Under the pieces are notes generated by a model. That model searched no databases and had not been told where the DNA came from. It was given only the letters and a program-made list of their open reading frames with translations. 42,315 nucleotides of DNA from an uncultured Christensenellaceae bacterium (lineage in GTDB: Bacteria; Bacillota; Clostridia; Christensenellales; Christensenellaceae): assembly GCA_910588425.1 (NCBI GenBank), contig CAJUPM010000016.1, positions 1 through 42,315 of the forward strand, given 5' to 3'. Below, piece by piece: positions 22,426-30,722 of this stretch. A program made the translations under genes and the position numbers. Numbering within the stretch: the first letter of the stretch is position 1; each line of letters opens with the position of its first letter.

Positions 22426-23214
22426 TTAGAAAACCAGGTGCCACCATGCCTGATCCAAAAGAACCAGAATGCCCAAAACCAGCACATACAGCGCGAAGCC
22501 ATACATCTTGCGCTTACGGATGAGGCTTAGCATAAAGCGCACCGCGAAATAGCCCGAAAGGCCGGCGGCGATCATGCCGAAAATGGTGGGCCAGAGATAA
22601 ACCGTGCCCGCGCCGTCTGTTGCCAGCTTATAGCCCTCCAGAACAGTCGACCCCAAAATAACCGGGATGGACATCAGGAAGGAAAACTTGGCCGCAAGGC
22701 CGCGGTCCAGCCCCATGAAAAGGCTGCCTGCCAGCGTCGAGCCGCTGCGCGAAATGCCCGGGAACACAGCCACAGCCTGCATACACCCAATGCCCGCCGC
22801 ATTGGCATAGCTGATCTCCTTTTTTCTATGGCGCTTTTGCGCGCTGAGCATTTCGGAGAGCGTCAGCAGCACGGCTGTCAGCAAAAAGCCCACGCCCAGA
22901 TACTGCCCGCCAAACGTGCTTTCAATAAAATCCCCGATGAGCAGCTCTGCGATGACTGCCGGGATCGTCGCTACAATCAGCAGCCCCATCAGCTTCTGCA
23001 CCGGGTGGCGCAGCAGGCTGACGATATCCTTCCAGAACACGACGAAAATGGCGACCAGCGTGCCCACATGCACCATGACATTAAAAAACAGCATATTACC
23101 GCTGTCGATTCCCATGATATTCTGGAACAGCACCAGATGCCCGCTGCTGGAGACGGGCAGAAACTCCGTCAGCCCCTGCAAAATCCCCAGAATAATTCCC
23201 TGCAAAATATTCAT
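22426..23214 (-). CDS. uppP: Undecaprenyl-diphosphatase UppP/BacA
   Basis: A 262-residue polytopic membrane enzyme that recycles the cell-wall lipid carrier by removing a phosphate from undecaprenyl diphosphate; it also gives bacitracin resistance. Motif 1 is GLTEFLPVSSSGHLVLF (Glu17, SSSGH 22-26) and motif 2 PGISRSGSTLAG with the conserved Arg. It has about eight membrane helices. ATG 23214 has GGAGGA 6 bases upstream; the longer frame is not supported. It is in an operon with the small membrane gene 26 bases before. Confidence 0.96.
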   Translation of the reverse strand: MNILQGIILGILQGLTEFLPVSSSGHLVLFQNIMGIDSGNMLFFNVMVHVGTLVAIFVVFWKDIVSLLRHPVQKLMGLLIVATIPAVIAELLIGDFIESTFGGQYLGVGFLLTAVLLTLSEMLSAQKRHRKKEISYANAAGIGCMQAVAVFPGISRSGSTLAGSLFMGLDRGLAAKFSFLMSIPVILGSTVLEGYKLATDGAGTVYLWPTIFGMIAAGLSGYFAVRFMLSLIRKRKMYGFALYVLVLGILVLLDQAWWHLVF

Positions 23215-23240
23215 ATCTTCTCCTCCTATGTTCGCCTTTT

Positions 23241-23627
23241 TCAGGCCCCGGCGGCATCTTTTTTCTGCGCCGCCCTTGCCCTGCAAATTTCAATCGCGGC
23301 GCCTGCGGCCAGAAAGCCCAAAAGGCACCCCGCCCAGATCAGCCAAAGATTATTTGAGCGCGCCCCGGCAGAATTTACCGTATCCCAATTCAGCGCCAGC
23401 CCAATGCCAAAACCGCATGGATAGCCCAAAACCGCCGAAAGCGAAAACCATCTTTTCCCAAAAGCCCAGGAATTTGCCAGCGCGATCAGCGTGCAGGCGG
23501 CTAAAATATCCGCCCAGTCCTTCATGCCGTGCAAATCGAGCAGAGCATACCGGCAAAGCCAGTAAAACAGGCTCAGCAGAGCGAGATTGCCGCACAGCAC
23601 GGCGAAATTCCTGTTCCTATTTTTCAT
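23241..23627 (-). CDS. Small four-helix membrane protein, unknown
   Basis: A 128-residue protein with four predicted membrane helices (about 8-28, 40-58, 62-80 and 96-116) and a Lys-rich end. The ribosome site GGGGGAG precedes ATG 23627. It probably shares a promoter with uppP. I recognise no family. Confidence 0.75.
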   Translation of the reverse strand: MKNRNRNFAVLCGNLALLSLFYWLCRYALLDLHGMKDWADILAACTLIALANSWAFGKRWFSLSAVLGYPCGFGIGLALNWDTVNSAGARSNNLWLIWAGCLLGFLAAGAAIEICRARAAQKKDAAGA

Positions 23628-23666
23628 GGCTCGCTCCCCCTTTTGCCCAGCCGGCACTTCGAGGCC

Positions 23667-23695
23667 ATTATACCATTATTTTACGCACCCGGAAA
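23667..23695 (-). promoter_or_regulatory. Promoter of the membrane protein-uppP operon
   Basis: TTTCCG and TATAAT, 17-base spacer, minus strand. Confidence 0.6.
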
Positions 23696-23720
23696 CACTT
23701 TCATGGCTCTCCCGGAAAAT

Positions 23721-23749
23721 TTTACTTTTTAGACGAAATCGTCTATAAT
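23721..23749 (+). promoter_or_regulatory. ychF promoter with palindromic operator in the spacer
   Basis: TTTACT (23721-23726) and TATAAT (23744-23749), 17-base spacer. TAGACGA-aa-TCGTCTA at 23730-23745 is a 7-2-7 palindrome filling the spacer and touching the -10, the classic place for repressor or MerR-type control. Confidence 0.65.
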
Positions 23750-23789
23750 AAGAAAGCATTGCAAATACCCAGGAAAGGAACCACGAGAA

Positions 23790-24890
23790 ATGAAACTCGG
23801 CGTCGTCGGTATGCCTAACGTAGGCAAGAGCACGCTATTTAATGCCATCACCCAGGCTGGCGCGGCCAGCGAGAACTACCCCTTCTGCACCATCGAGCCC
23901 AACGTCGGCATGGTGAGCGTGCCGGATGCGCGGCTGGATTACCTGGCAGAAATTCACCATCCCAAAAAGTTCACTCCGGCCACCATCGAATTTGTGGATA
24001 TTGCGGGCCTAGTCAAAGGGGCCAGCAAAGGCGAAGGGCTGGGCAACAAGTTCCTCTCGCATATCCGGGAGGTGGACGCGATCGTGCATGTCGTCCGCTG
24101 TTTTGAGGACGAGAATATCACGCATGTGGACGGCAAGGTCGACCCTGTGCGGGATATGGAGACCATCAGCTTCGAGCTGATTTTCGCGGATATGGAGAGC
24201 GTCGAAAAGCGCCTGACCCGCGCGGAAAAGATGCAGAAAAGCGGCGATAAGAAATATGTGCAGGAAGCGGCGGCCTTAAAGAAGCTCTATGCGGCGCTGG
24301 AAGCGGGCAAGCCCGCGCGCACCGTGCAGCTGGAGGAAGGCGAGCAGGCGCTTTTGCGGGATCTTTTCCTGCTGACGGATAAACCCATCATCTATGTCGC
24401 CAATATCTCGGAGGAGGAGCTGGGCACCCCGGTCTCGGATCTGCCTTTGGTCATGCGGCTCAAAGAGCGGCTTGCGCAGGAAGATGCGCAGCTTCTGGTC
24501 ATCAGCGCCAAAGTGGAGGAAGAGCTCTCCATGCTGGAGCCGGAGGAAAAACAGCTCTTCATGCAGGAGCTGGGCATCGCGCAATCTGGCCTGGATCAGC
24601 TGGTGCAGGAGAGCTATAGCCTGCTGGGGCTCATCAGCTTTCTCACCGCCGGGGAGGACGAAGTCCGCGCCTGGACCATCACCCGCGGCACAAAAGCGCC
24701 CCAGGCCGCCGGCAAAATCCATACCGATTTTGAGCGCGGCTTCATCAAGGCAGAGGTCATCGCGTTCGATGCGCTAAGAGAGCTGGGCGGCGATATGCTT
24801 GCGGCCAAGGAAAAGGGCCTTGTGCGCCAGGAGGGCAAAGAATACGTCATGCAGGACGGCGATGTCGTGCTCTTTAAATTCAACGTGTAA
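23790..24890 (+). CDS. ychF: Redox-regulated ribosome-binding ATPase YchF (Obg/OLA1 family)
   Basis: A 366-residue P-loop protein of the Obg group that prefers ATP. G1 is GMPNVGKST at residues 7-15, DIAGLVKGASKGEGLGN is switch II, a coiled-coil insertion follows (about 130-190) and the C-terminal TGS domain is at about 280-365 (VRAWTITRGTKAPQAAGKIH, FERGFIKAEV). The G4 motif is degenerate (VANISEE), as in this ATP-binding family. It is a single gene with its own promoter and palindrome. Confidence 0.97.
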   Translation: MKLGVVGMPNVGKSTLFNAITQAGAASENYPFCTIEPNVGMVSVPDARLDYLAEIHHPKKFTPATIEFVDIAGLVKGASKGEGLGNKFLSHIREVDAIVHVVRCFEDENITHVDGKVDPVRDMETISFELIFADMESVEKRLTRAEKMQKSGDKKYVQEAAALKKLYAALEAGKPARTVQLEEGEQALLRDLFLLTDKPIIYVANISEEELGTPVSDLPLVMRLKERLAQEDAQLLVISAKVEEELSMLEPEEKQLFMQELGIAQSGLDQLVQESYSLLGLISFLTAGEDEVRAWTITRGTKAPQAAGKIHTDFERGFIKAEVIAFDALRELGGDMLAAKEKGLVRQEGKEYVMQDGDVVLFKFNV

Positions 24891-24972
24891 CTGATTTTGG
24901 TTCGTCTAAAAGCGGCTTGGCCTGCGTATTACTGGATCAGCCCGCCTATTTTCAGAATATGAAGGAGCGATT

Positions 24973-25536
24973 ATGTCTTTCTTAGAGCTTTTTCTCATTG
25001 CCGTGGGCCTTGCGATGGACGCCTTTGCCGTCTCCATCTGCAAAGGGCTCTCCATGCCCCGGCTGAATTGGAAACACGCCGTCATCGTTGGGCTGTACTT
25101 CGGGCTGTTCCAGGCCGGAATGCCCGTTTTTGGCTATTTTCTCGGCTCCAGCTTTGCCGGGCAAATCGAGGCGCTCGATCACTGGATCGCCTTTTTGCTT
25201 CTGGCCGTCATCGGCGGGAATATGATTTTGGAATCCCGCAAGCAGGAAGCCCAGCCCAACGCCAGCGTGGCCTTTCGGGTGATGCTCCCGCTGGCCATCG
25301 CCACCAGCATCGATGCCCTGGCTGTGGGCGTAACCTTTGGCATTTTGCAGGCCGAGCTGGTGCTCTCTGTCTCGCTGATCGGCATCGTAACATTCCTGCT
25401 CTCGCTTGCCGGCGTCAAGCTGGGCAATTGCTTTGGTGCCAAATATAAATCCCGGGCAGAACTGGCCGGCGGTCTGATTTTGGTGCTGCTGGGGCTAAAA
25501 ATTCTATTAGAGCATATGGGCCTTCTGGCCTTCTAA
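24973..25536 (+). CDS. mntP: Manganese efflux pump MntP
   Basis: A 187-residue protein with six membrane helices and the duplicated Asp motifs VGLAMDAFAVS (Asp16) and ATSIDALAVGV. It exports Mn2+ across the cytoplasmic membrane. A GGAG site is 6 bases before the ATG. The 82-base space upstream does not resemble a yybP-ykoY Mn riboswitch. Confidence 0.94.
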   Translation: MSFLELFLIAVGLAMDAFAVSICKGLSMPRLNWKHAVIVGLYFGLFQAGMPVFGYFLGSSFAGQIEALDHWIAFLLLAVIGGNMILESRKQEAQPNASVAFRVMLPLAIATSIDALAVGVTFGILQAELVLSVSLIGIVTFLLSLAGVKLGNCFGAKYKSRAELAGGLILVLLGLKILLEHMGLLAF

Positions 25537-25540
25537 GGGT

Positions 25541-25573
25541 AAAAAACCTTCCTGCAAAGCGGAAGGTTTTTTT
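25541..25573 (+). terminator. mntP terminator
   Basis: ACCTTCC-N8-GGAAGGT with A6 before and T7 after. Confidence 0.9.
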
Positions 25574-25611
25574 CTTATAAAAATCTCAAAAAAGAGTTTT
25601 TCTCTTCTTTC

Positions 25612-25640
25612 TTGTGCCCGGCCAAGCTTCTTGCTATAAT
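25612..25640 (+). promoter_or_regulatory. Promoter of the CPBP protease gene
   Basis: TTGTGC and TATAAT with a 17-base spacer, 27 bases before the ATG at 25668. Confidence 0.65.
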
Positions 25641-25667
25641 GGAGAAAACCCAGCAGGGAGGCGCATC

Positions 25668-26342
25668 ATGGCGCAGGAAAAACGCAGTGTTTGGCTGATC
25701 ATAGCAATGGTATGTTTCGGTTGCCTGATTATGGCGATCGTGGATGCGGTTATCGTCCCTTCCTATACGGTCAAATCCCTCATCAAGCTGGCTCTCTTTC
25801 CGGCCTTTCCGCTGGCCTATTCCCTCACGCGGCACCGCGCGCCGCTGCGCAGCCTGTTTCGCGTGCAGAGCCGGCGCAATCTCACCGAGCCGCTCTTCCT
25901 CGGCCTTGCAGTTTACGGGATGATCGTCGTCGGCTTTTTGCTGGGCGGCCAGCTGATCGACTGGTCTGCCGTCTCCTCTTCGCTGCAAAACAGCCAGGAG
26001 AATATTTTTCTCATGGGCGCCTATATCTCGCTGGTCAATTCGCTTCTGGAGGAGTTCTTCTTCCGCGGCTTCGCCTTTCTCATGCTCAAAGAGATCGCCG
26101 GCCCTAAACTGGCCTATCTGTTCAGCGCCGGAATTTTCAGTCTCTATCATATCGCCATCATGCACAGCTGGTTTTCACCCCTGGTTTTCGTCCTGATGCT
26201 GATCAGCCTGTTCTTCGCGGGCCTGCTGTTTAACTGGCTCAATGAGCGCTATCAAAACCTCTATGCCTCCTGGATGGTGCATATGTTTGCCAACTTGGCC
26301 ATCAACACGGTCGGCCTGCTGCTCATCATCGATAAGCTTTAG
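25668..26342 (+). CDS. CPBP-family intramembrane metalloprotease (CAAX-like)
   Basis: A 224-residue membrane protein with about six helices. The glutamate pair E128-E129 with R133 (LLEEFFFRGFAF), H161 (SLYHIAI) and H205 (WMVHMFANL) are the catalytic and metal-binding residues of this family. In bacteria these proteins often protect against self-made peptides (bacteriocin immunity) or process membrane peptides. It is a lone gene with a strong GGGAGG site; the substrate is unknown. Confidence 0.9.
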   Translation: MAQEKRSVWLIIAMVCFGCLIMAIVDAVIVPSYTVKSLIKLALFPAFPLAYSLTRHRAPLRSLFRVQSRRNLTEPLFLGLAVYGMIVVGFLLGGQLIDWSAVSSSLQNSQENIFLMGAYISLVNSLLEEFFFRGFAFLMLKEIAGPKLAYLFSAGIFSLYHIAIMHSWFSPLVFVLMLISLFFAGLLFNWLNERYQNLYASWMVHMFANLAINTVGLLLIIDKL

Positions 26343-26348
26343 GCACAA

Positions 26349-26381
26349 GAAAAAAGAGCGGGAATTCCCCGCTCTTTTTTT
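26349..26381. terminator. Bidirectional terminator
   Basis: AGAGCGGG-aatt-CCCGCTCT with flanking A and T runs, between the CPBP gene (plus) and pepC (minus). Confidence 0.9.
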
Positions 26382-27714
26382 ATTTGCTCTTTGCCAGAGA
26401 ACCCATGGGATCCCATGGTTCCAGCAGAATCGGTTCGGCTTTCAGCTGCTCCAGCGCTTCCTGCGAAAGGTATTTCTTATGCACGACCACCTGGTAGGTG
26501 TATTCGGTAAACCAATCATCGCTCATGACATAATAACCGTCTTTTCCCGGCTCCTTGCCCCAGCTGTTTTCCACGCGCCAGCGGTTGGGCCTGCCCTGCT
26601 CATCCAGATTGACGCCCAGGAACACCATGGCGTGCGTCATCAGGCTGTGGCCGTAATCCAGGCGCTGCGCCTTATCCATTGGGAAAGAGACGCCAAAGAG
26701 CTGATCCGCCCGAATGACATTCAAATCCATGATGCCGTTTTCGCGGATCGAGCATTTTCCGACGTCGCAGCCAAACCACACCGGCGCTCCATCCTGCATC
26801 TGCGCAATGGCCGCGGCCTTGAGCTGCTCAATCGGGAGATTCAAATAGCGCACAGCTCTTCCCTCTTTGACGCTTCCCAGATATTTCACGCTGTACGTCT
26901 TCCCAAAGGGCTTATCGGCCGTGGGCGCGTTGATCAGGCTGACATAGTCGTCCAGATTCCAGCCGACGTATTTCGCAAAAAATTCCTGCGGCGTGATCTT
27001 TGCATCCCGAATAAAGTTGCCGTCTTTATCCCGAGTCTCAAAGCAGAATTCCTTGGGCGGCTTGCCCAAGCTGATGCAGAGGATTTGATAGATCTCGGCC
27101 AGCATCTGTTCCTTCCTACCCCGCAGCTGCTCCAGCGTCTCGCCCTGCTCATGCGCCGTGCGCAGCGTGCAGGCAAACTCCCGCAGTTTGAGCGTGAGGT
27201 AATAATCCATCTCCCGGGTCGCGGAGGACGAGACGGATTCAGGCATGGCATCTTTGGGAACGACGCCGTATTTCTCCACCAGCCCGCAGAACATATCCCA
27301 CTGCCCGCCGTCTCCCATGGGATCCGTCAGCAAAAAGGAAACCAGCCGGCCGCCTGTGGGCTCATCCAGCGTATCCAGAATGTTTTCCAGAAAATAGTTG
27401 GATTTTTCCAGCTTATCAAAGAAGAGCGGATAGCTCTGGGAAAACTCGAAGGTCTCCAGATTCAGCTTCTGCATCACCTCGAAGCGCATGACGTTGAGCG
27501 CCGCGAACATCCAGCACCGCCCGCTGGCCTTCTGGTTGGTGATCTCCCCCTGCTTGATATTGACGGAAAACTCGTGCCGCTCCCGGCGAAACGCCTCATA
27601 GGAGATAGCAGATTTGACGATCCCGTTCTGCACGGCCGCGTTCATGGCCACGGCATTTGCCGGGTTCGCGTCGAACTGCTGCTCAAATTTTGTTAACTGC
27701 TGCGCTGTAATCAT
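26380..27714 (-). CDS. pepC: C1-family aminopeptidase (bleomycin hydrolase-type)
   Basis: A 444-residue cytosolic cysteine peptidase. The catalytic Cys67 lies in ASGRCWMFAALN, His in LMTHAMVFLGV and Asn in RWRVENSWGKEPGKDGYYVM. The length fits PepC/bleomycin hydrolase, which forms a hexameric barrel and trims N-terminal residues from peptides. ATG 27714 has GGAGG 4 bases upstream; the longer frame lacks a site. Confidence 0.95.
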   Translation of the reverse strand: MITAQQLTKFEQQFDANPANAVAMNAAVQNGIVKSAISYEAFRRERHEFSVNIKQGEITNQKASGRCWMFAALNVMRFEVMQKLNLETFEFSQSYPLFFDKLEKSNYFLENILDTLDEPTGGRLVSFLLTDPMGDGGQWDMFCGLVEKYGVVPKDAMPESVSSSATREMDYYLTLKLREFACTLRTAHEQGETLEQLRGRKEQMLAEIYQILCISLGKPPKEFCFETRDKDGNFIRDAKITPQEFFAKYVGWNLDDYVSLINAPTADKPFGKTYSVKYLGSVKEGRAVRYLNLPIEQLKAAAIAQMQDGAPVWFGCDVGKCSIRENGIMDLNVIRADQLFGVSFPMDKAQRLDYGHSLMTHAMVFLGVNLDEQGRPNRWRVENSWGKEPGKDGYYVMSDDWFTEYTYQVVVHKKYLSQEALEQLKAEPILLEPWDPMGSLAKSK

Positions 27715-27817
27715 ATTCCCTCCTGTTTTTATTATGCCTATGGCGGGAAACTCCCGGCCATGCCGCAAGATTTTCGTTTCTTCTTTATACGATAGCGAAA
27801 AATGCCGAAAAAGTAAA

Positions 27818-27845
27818 GAAAAAAGAGGCGCAAGCGCCCCTTTTT
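27818..27845 (-). terminator. Terminator of the metal-export operon
   Basis: GGCGC-aa-GCGCC core hairpin extended by GG/CC, with a T run on the minus strand directly after the ATPase stop codon. Confidence 0.8.
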
Positions 27846-29693
27846 CTATTCCCTGATTTTCATGGCCCGCATGGCGTTGATGATCGCGATGACCGAGACG
27901 CCCACATCCGCGAAAACCGCGGCCAGCATATGGATGAGGCCGAACGCCCCCAGCACCAGCGCAACGCCCTTAACGCCCAGCGCAAAGACGATATTCTGCA
28001 TGACGATGCGGTGCGTTCTGCGGCTGATGCGAATGGCCTGCGGAATTTTAGAGGGCGCATCCGTCATGAGCACGATATCCGCCGCCTCGATGGCCGCGTC
28101 GCTGCCCAGAGCGCCCATGGCAATGCCGATATCCGCCCGGGTCAGCACAGGCGCATCGTTGATGCCATCGCCCACAAAGACCAGCTTTCCTTTGCCGCTT
28201 TTCTGCTCCAGCAGCTGCTCGACTTTCTGCACCTTATCCAGCGGGAGCAGCTCGGCATATACGGCATCGATGCCGAGTTTGCCCGCAACATCCTCCGCCA
28301 CAGCCCTGGAATCTCCCGTGAGCATGATGATTTGCCTCACGCCCGCCGCCTTGAGCTCAGCAATCGCCTGCGCGGCATCCTCCTTGATCTCGTCGCGAAT
28401 GGTCAGGTGCCCCAGGTATTTGCCGTCTCTTGCCAGATAGACCACACTGCCCACCGCCTCCGACGGAGCGTAACCGCTCTGGCAGTATTCCTCCATCAGC
28501 TTGGCATTACCCGCCGCGATCTGCGCACCGTCCACCTGGGCCAGCACGCCCTTGCCCGAAATTTCCCTCACATCCTGCACGCGGCTTAAATCCAGCTCTT
28601 CGCCATAGGCCGCCCGAATGCTCTGGGCGATGGGATGCGTGGAATAGCTCTCGGTCAGCGCCGCATATTCCAGCAGTTCCTGCGCCGCCACTCCTTCTGC
28701 CGGCGCCTGCTCGGCCAGCGCAAAGTTGCCCCGGGTCAGCGTGCCCGTTTTATCGAAAACCACGATCTCCGCCTTGGAAAGCGCTTCCAGGTAGTTGCTT
28801 CCCTTGACAAGAATCCCCGCCTTAGACGCGCCGCCGATGCCACCAAAATAGCTCAGCGGAACCGAGATGACCAGCGCGCAGGGGCAGGAAATGACCAGGA
28901 AGCTCATGGCTCTGCTCACCCAAGCGCTCCAATCGCCCAAAAACAGCGGCGGGATGACGGCCAGCGCCAGCGCCGCGAACACGACGCTCGGCGTATAGTA
29001 TTTGGCAAAGCGCGTGATAAAATCTTCCGCCTTGGCCTTCTTTTCGCTGGCATTCTCCACCATATCCAGAATTTTGGAGACAGTCGATTCGCCAAACTCC
29101 TTGGTGACCCGAAGGCGCAGCGTGCCGTTCAGGTTGATGCAGCCGCTGAGCAACTCGCTGCCCGCTTCCGCCTCTCTTGGCGCGGATTCACCCGTCAGCG
29201 CGGAAGTATCGATGGCCGCACTGCCTTCCACCACGATGCCGTCCAGCGGGATCTTCTCACCCGCCCGCACGAGAATCTCCTGCCCGATTTCCACTTCCTC
29301 CGGATCGACCTGCCGCGTCTCCCCGGCCTCTAGTAGATTGGCATAATCCGGCCGGATATCCATGAGAGAGGAGATCGCCCCGCGGGACTTGCCCACAGCA
29401 TAGCTCTGGAACAGCTCTCCCACCTGATAGAGCAGCATGACCAGCACGCCTTCCATGTATTCCTGCGTGCAGAACGCGCCCACCGTCGCAAGGCACATCA
29501 GGAAGTTCTCATCGAAAACCTGCCCGCGAAAAATATTGCGGATTGCCCGCCAAAGCACATCCCCGCCGCTCACCAGGTATGCCGCCAGGAAAGCGCCCAG
29601 CCGCCAAATGCCTTCCAGAGGCAGCGCCAGGCAAAGCGCCAGCAGCGCGCCGCCCAAAAGAATGCGCAGCAGCGATTTTTTCTGTTTTTTGCT
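27846..29693 (-). CDS. cadA: Heavy-metal P1B-type ATPase (Zn/Cd/Pb exporter)
   Basis: A 615-residue membrane pump. Actuator TGES at 168-171, membrane CPC at 271-273 (SCPCALVISVP), phosphorylation DKTGTLT at 315-321, a THPIAQ (HP locus) and GDGINDAPVL. The CPC with a nearby Lys and downstream Asp in the last helices (ADVGVSVI) points to Zn2+/Cd2+/Pb2+ rather than Cu+. It lacks the usual N-terminal metal-binding domain, which is supplied by the separate 72-residue gene just upstream. ATG 29693 has GGGGAGAG upstream. The symbol is by family; the substrate is inferred. Confidence 0.93.
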   Translation of the reverse strand, partial: SKKQKKSLLRILLGGALLALCLALPLEGIWRLGAFLAAYLVSGGDVLWRAIRNIFRGQVFDENFLMCLATVGAFCTQEYMEGVLVMLLYQVGELFQSYAVGKSRGAISSLMDIRPDYANLLEAGETRQVDPEEVEIGQEILVRAGEKIPLDGIVVEGSAAIDTSALTGESAPREAEAGSELLSGCINLNGTLRLRVTKEFGESTVSKILDMVENASEKKAKAEDFITRFAKYYTPSVVFAALALAVIPPLFLGDWSAWVSRAMSFLVISCPCALVISVPLSYFGGIGGASKAGILVKGSNYLEALSKAEIVVFDKTGTLTRGNFALAEQAPAEGVAAQELLEYAALTESYSTHPIAQSIRAAYGEELDLSRVQDVREISGKGVLAQVDGAQIAAGNAKLMEEYCQSGYAPSEAVGSVVYLARDGKYLGHLTIRDEIKEDAAQAIAELKAAGVRQIIMLTGDSRAVAEDVAGKLGIDAVYAELLPLDKVQKVEQLLEQKSGKGKLVFVGDGINDAPVLTRADIGIAMGALGSDAAIEAADIVLMTDAPSKIPQAIRISRRTHRIVMQNIVFALGVKGVALVLGAFGLIHMLAAVFADVGVSVIAIINAMRAMKIRE

Positions 29694-29716
29694 CATGGTT
29701 ATGCTCTCCCCTGCCG

Positions 29717-29935
29717 TTATTTTACGATTCTGCAATCCGGCTCAACGCGCCGAATCGCTTCTTCCACTTTCTGCAAAATTTCCTGGTATCTGCTCTCCTC
29801 TGCGGTCAGAACCAGCTTCTGCGCCATGAAGTTCACCGTCGCCTTTTCCACGCCCGGCAGTTCATTGATAGCGCGCTCCATCTTTGCCGCGCAGTTTGCG
29901 CAGTCCAGCTCCTCTAAACGATAGACCTTTTTCAT
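29717..29935 (-). CDS. Heavy-metal-associated (HMA) domain protein
   Basis: A 72-residue single HMA domain: the metal site is DCANCA (Cys12, Cys15), followed by MERAINELPGVEKATVNF. It is the missing N-terminal domain of the ATPase as a separate protein, 23 bases upstream of it in the same operon. It could be a metallochaperone that delivers metal to the pump. Confidence 0.93.
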   Translation of the reverse strand: MKKVYRLEELDCANCAAKMERAINELPGVEKATVNFMAQKLVLTAEESRYQEILQKVEEAIRRVEPDCRIVK

Positions 29936-29949
29936 CTCTTTCCCCTCTC

Positions 29950-30315
29950 CTATTCTTCAATATGCTCTTTGCCCTGATCGATGATCGTGCGGACATGATC
30001 GTCGGCCAGAGAATAAAATACCGTTTTGCCCTCCCGGCGGCTTTTGACCAGCCGGCTCTGTTTGAGCAGGCGCAGCTGATGCGAAACCGCGCTCTGCGAG
30101 AGATTCAAAAGCTGTGCAATATCGCAGACGCACATCTCGCTTTCAAATAAGACGTATAGAATCCGGATGCGCGTGGAATCGCCGAAAATTTTGAACAGCT
30201 CCGCGAGGTCATAGAGTTCCTCTTCCCCAGGCATCGCCCGCATCACTTTTTTTACAATCTCCTCATGCGCATGGAAAAACTCGCATTGCTCCACCGGCTC
30301 AAGATCCTGTCTCAT
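29950..30315 (-). CDS. ArsR/SmtB-family metal-sensing repressor (CadC-like)
   Basis: A 121-residue winged helix protein. Cys11 in the N-terminal arm and Cys62, Cys64 in MCVCDIAQLL match most ligands of the CadC Cd/Pb site, and the C-terminal DDHVRTIIDQGKEHIEE resembles the alpha5 Zn site. DNA-binding residues are in LSQSAVSHQLRLL. ATG 30315 has AAGGAGG 6 bases upstream. It is the first gene of the operon and its likely operator lies just before it. Metal binding should release the repressor and switch on export. Confidence 0.93.
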   Translation of the reverse strand: MRQDLEPVEQCEFFHAHEEIVKKVMRAMPGEEELYDLAELFKIFGDSTRIRILYVLFESEMCVCDIAQLLNLSQSAVSHQLRLLKQSRLVKSRREGKTVFYSLADDHVRTIIDQGKEHIEE

Positions 30316-30332
30316 CCGCATCCTCCTTTTTA

Positions 30333-30354
30333 CATATGAATAATTGTTCATATG
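30333..30354. promoter_or_regulatory. ArsR/CadC operator
   Basis: CATATGAA-N6-TTCATATG, a perfect 8-bp palindrome of the kind bound by SmtB/CadC/CzrA repressors, lying between the transcription start and the regulator gene. Confidence 0.85.
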
Positions 30355-30367
30355 TTCTTTTGTTTAT

Positions 30368-30395
30368 ATTATATTCTACTCTCCGCAAAAGTCAA
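30368..30395 (-). promoter_or_regulatory. Promoter of the metal-export operon
   Basis: TTGACT and TATAAT, 16-base spacer, minus strand, 14 bases upstream of the operator. Confidence 0.75.
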
Positions 30396-30651
30396 CCTTT
30401 TTTTACAAAAAAATTTGGCCAATCCGCAGATGCCCGGCAAGCCTTATTCGCATCAATTTGACGGCTGGCCGGCGGCCCAAACGCACGCCTGGCGAGAGAC
30501 AAAAAATGCTGAAAATATTTTGCATCCGGCCGTCTGCGCTTTACAGAACTTCCCTTAGAAAATTTGGTTTATTTTCGCTTTTGTGGGCATCCTATACTCA
30601 GAGGCAAACAGGCGGCCAGTCCACCCGTTTGTTTCCGCCCAAAAATGGGCA
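30396..30651. other. Intergenic region without a gene; contains an RNA-like hairpin
   Basis: About 250 bases with no frame supported by a ribosome site. At about 30603-30630 there is an 11-bp stem, fully paired only on the minus strand (CAAACGGGTGG with CCGCCTGTTTG, two G-U pairs), downstream of the dut terminator. It may be a decayed gene or an unknown small RNA. Confidence 0.35.
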
Positions 30652-30716
30652 AATAAAAAAGAGCGCAAAGGATATTCCGCCATCGGCGTATTTTCCTATC
30701 TGCGCTCTTTTCCTTT
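30652..30716 (-). terminator. dut terminator (branched hairpin)
   Basis: GAGCGCA pairs with TGCGCTC across about 45 bases that contain a second hairpin CGCC-gat-GGCG. An A/T-rich flank gives a T run on the minus strand. Confidence 0.7.
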
Positions 30717-30722
30717 TCAGAG

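Noticed and set aside
24891..24972. yybP-ykoY manganese riboswitch upstream of mntP
   Set aside because: The 82-base leader lacks the conserved loop sequences and a terminator stem.
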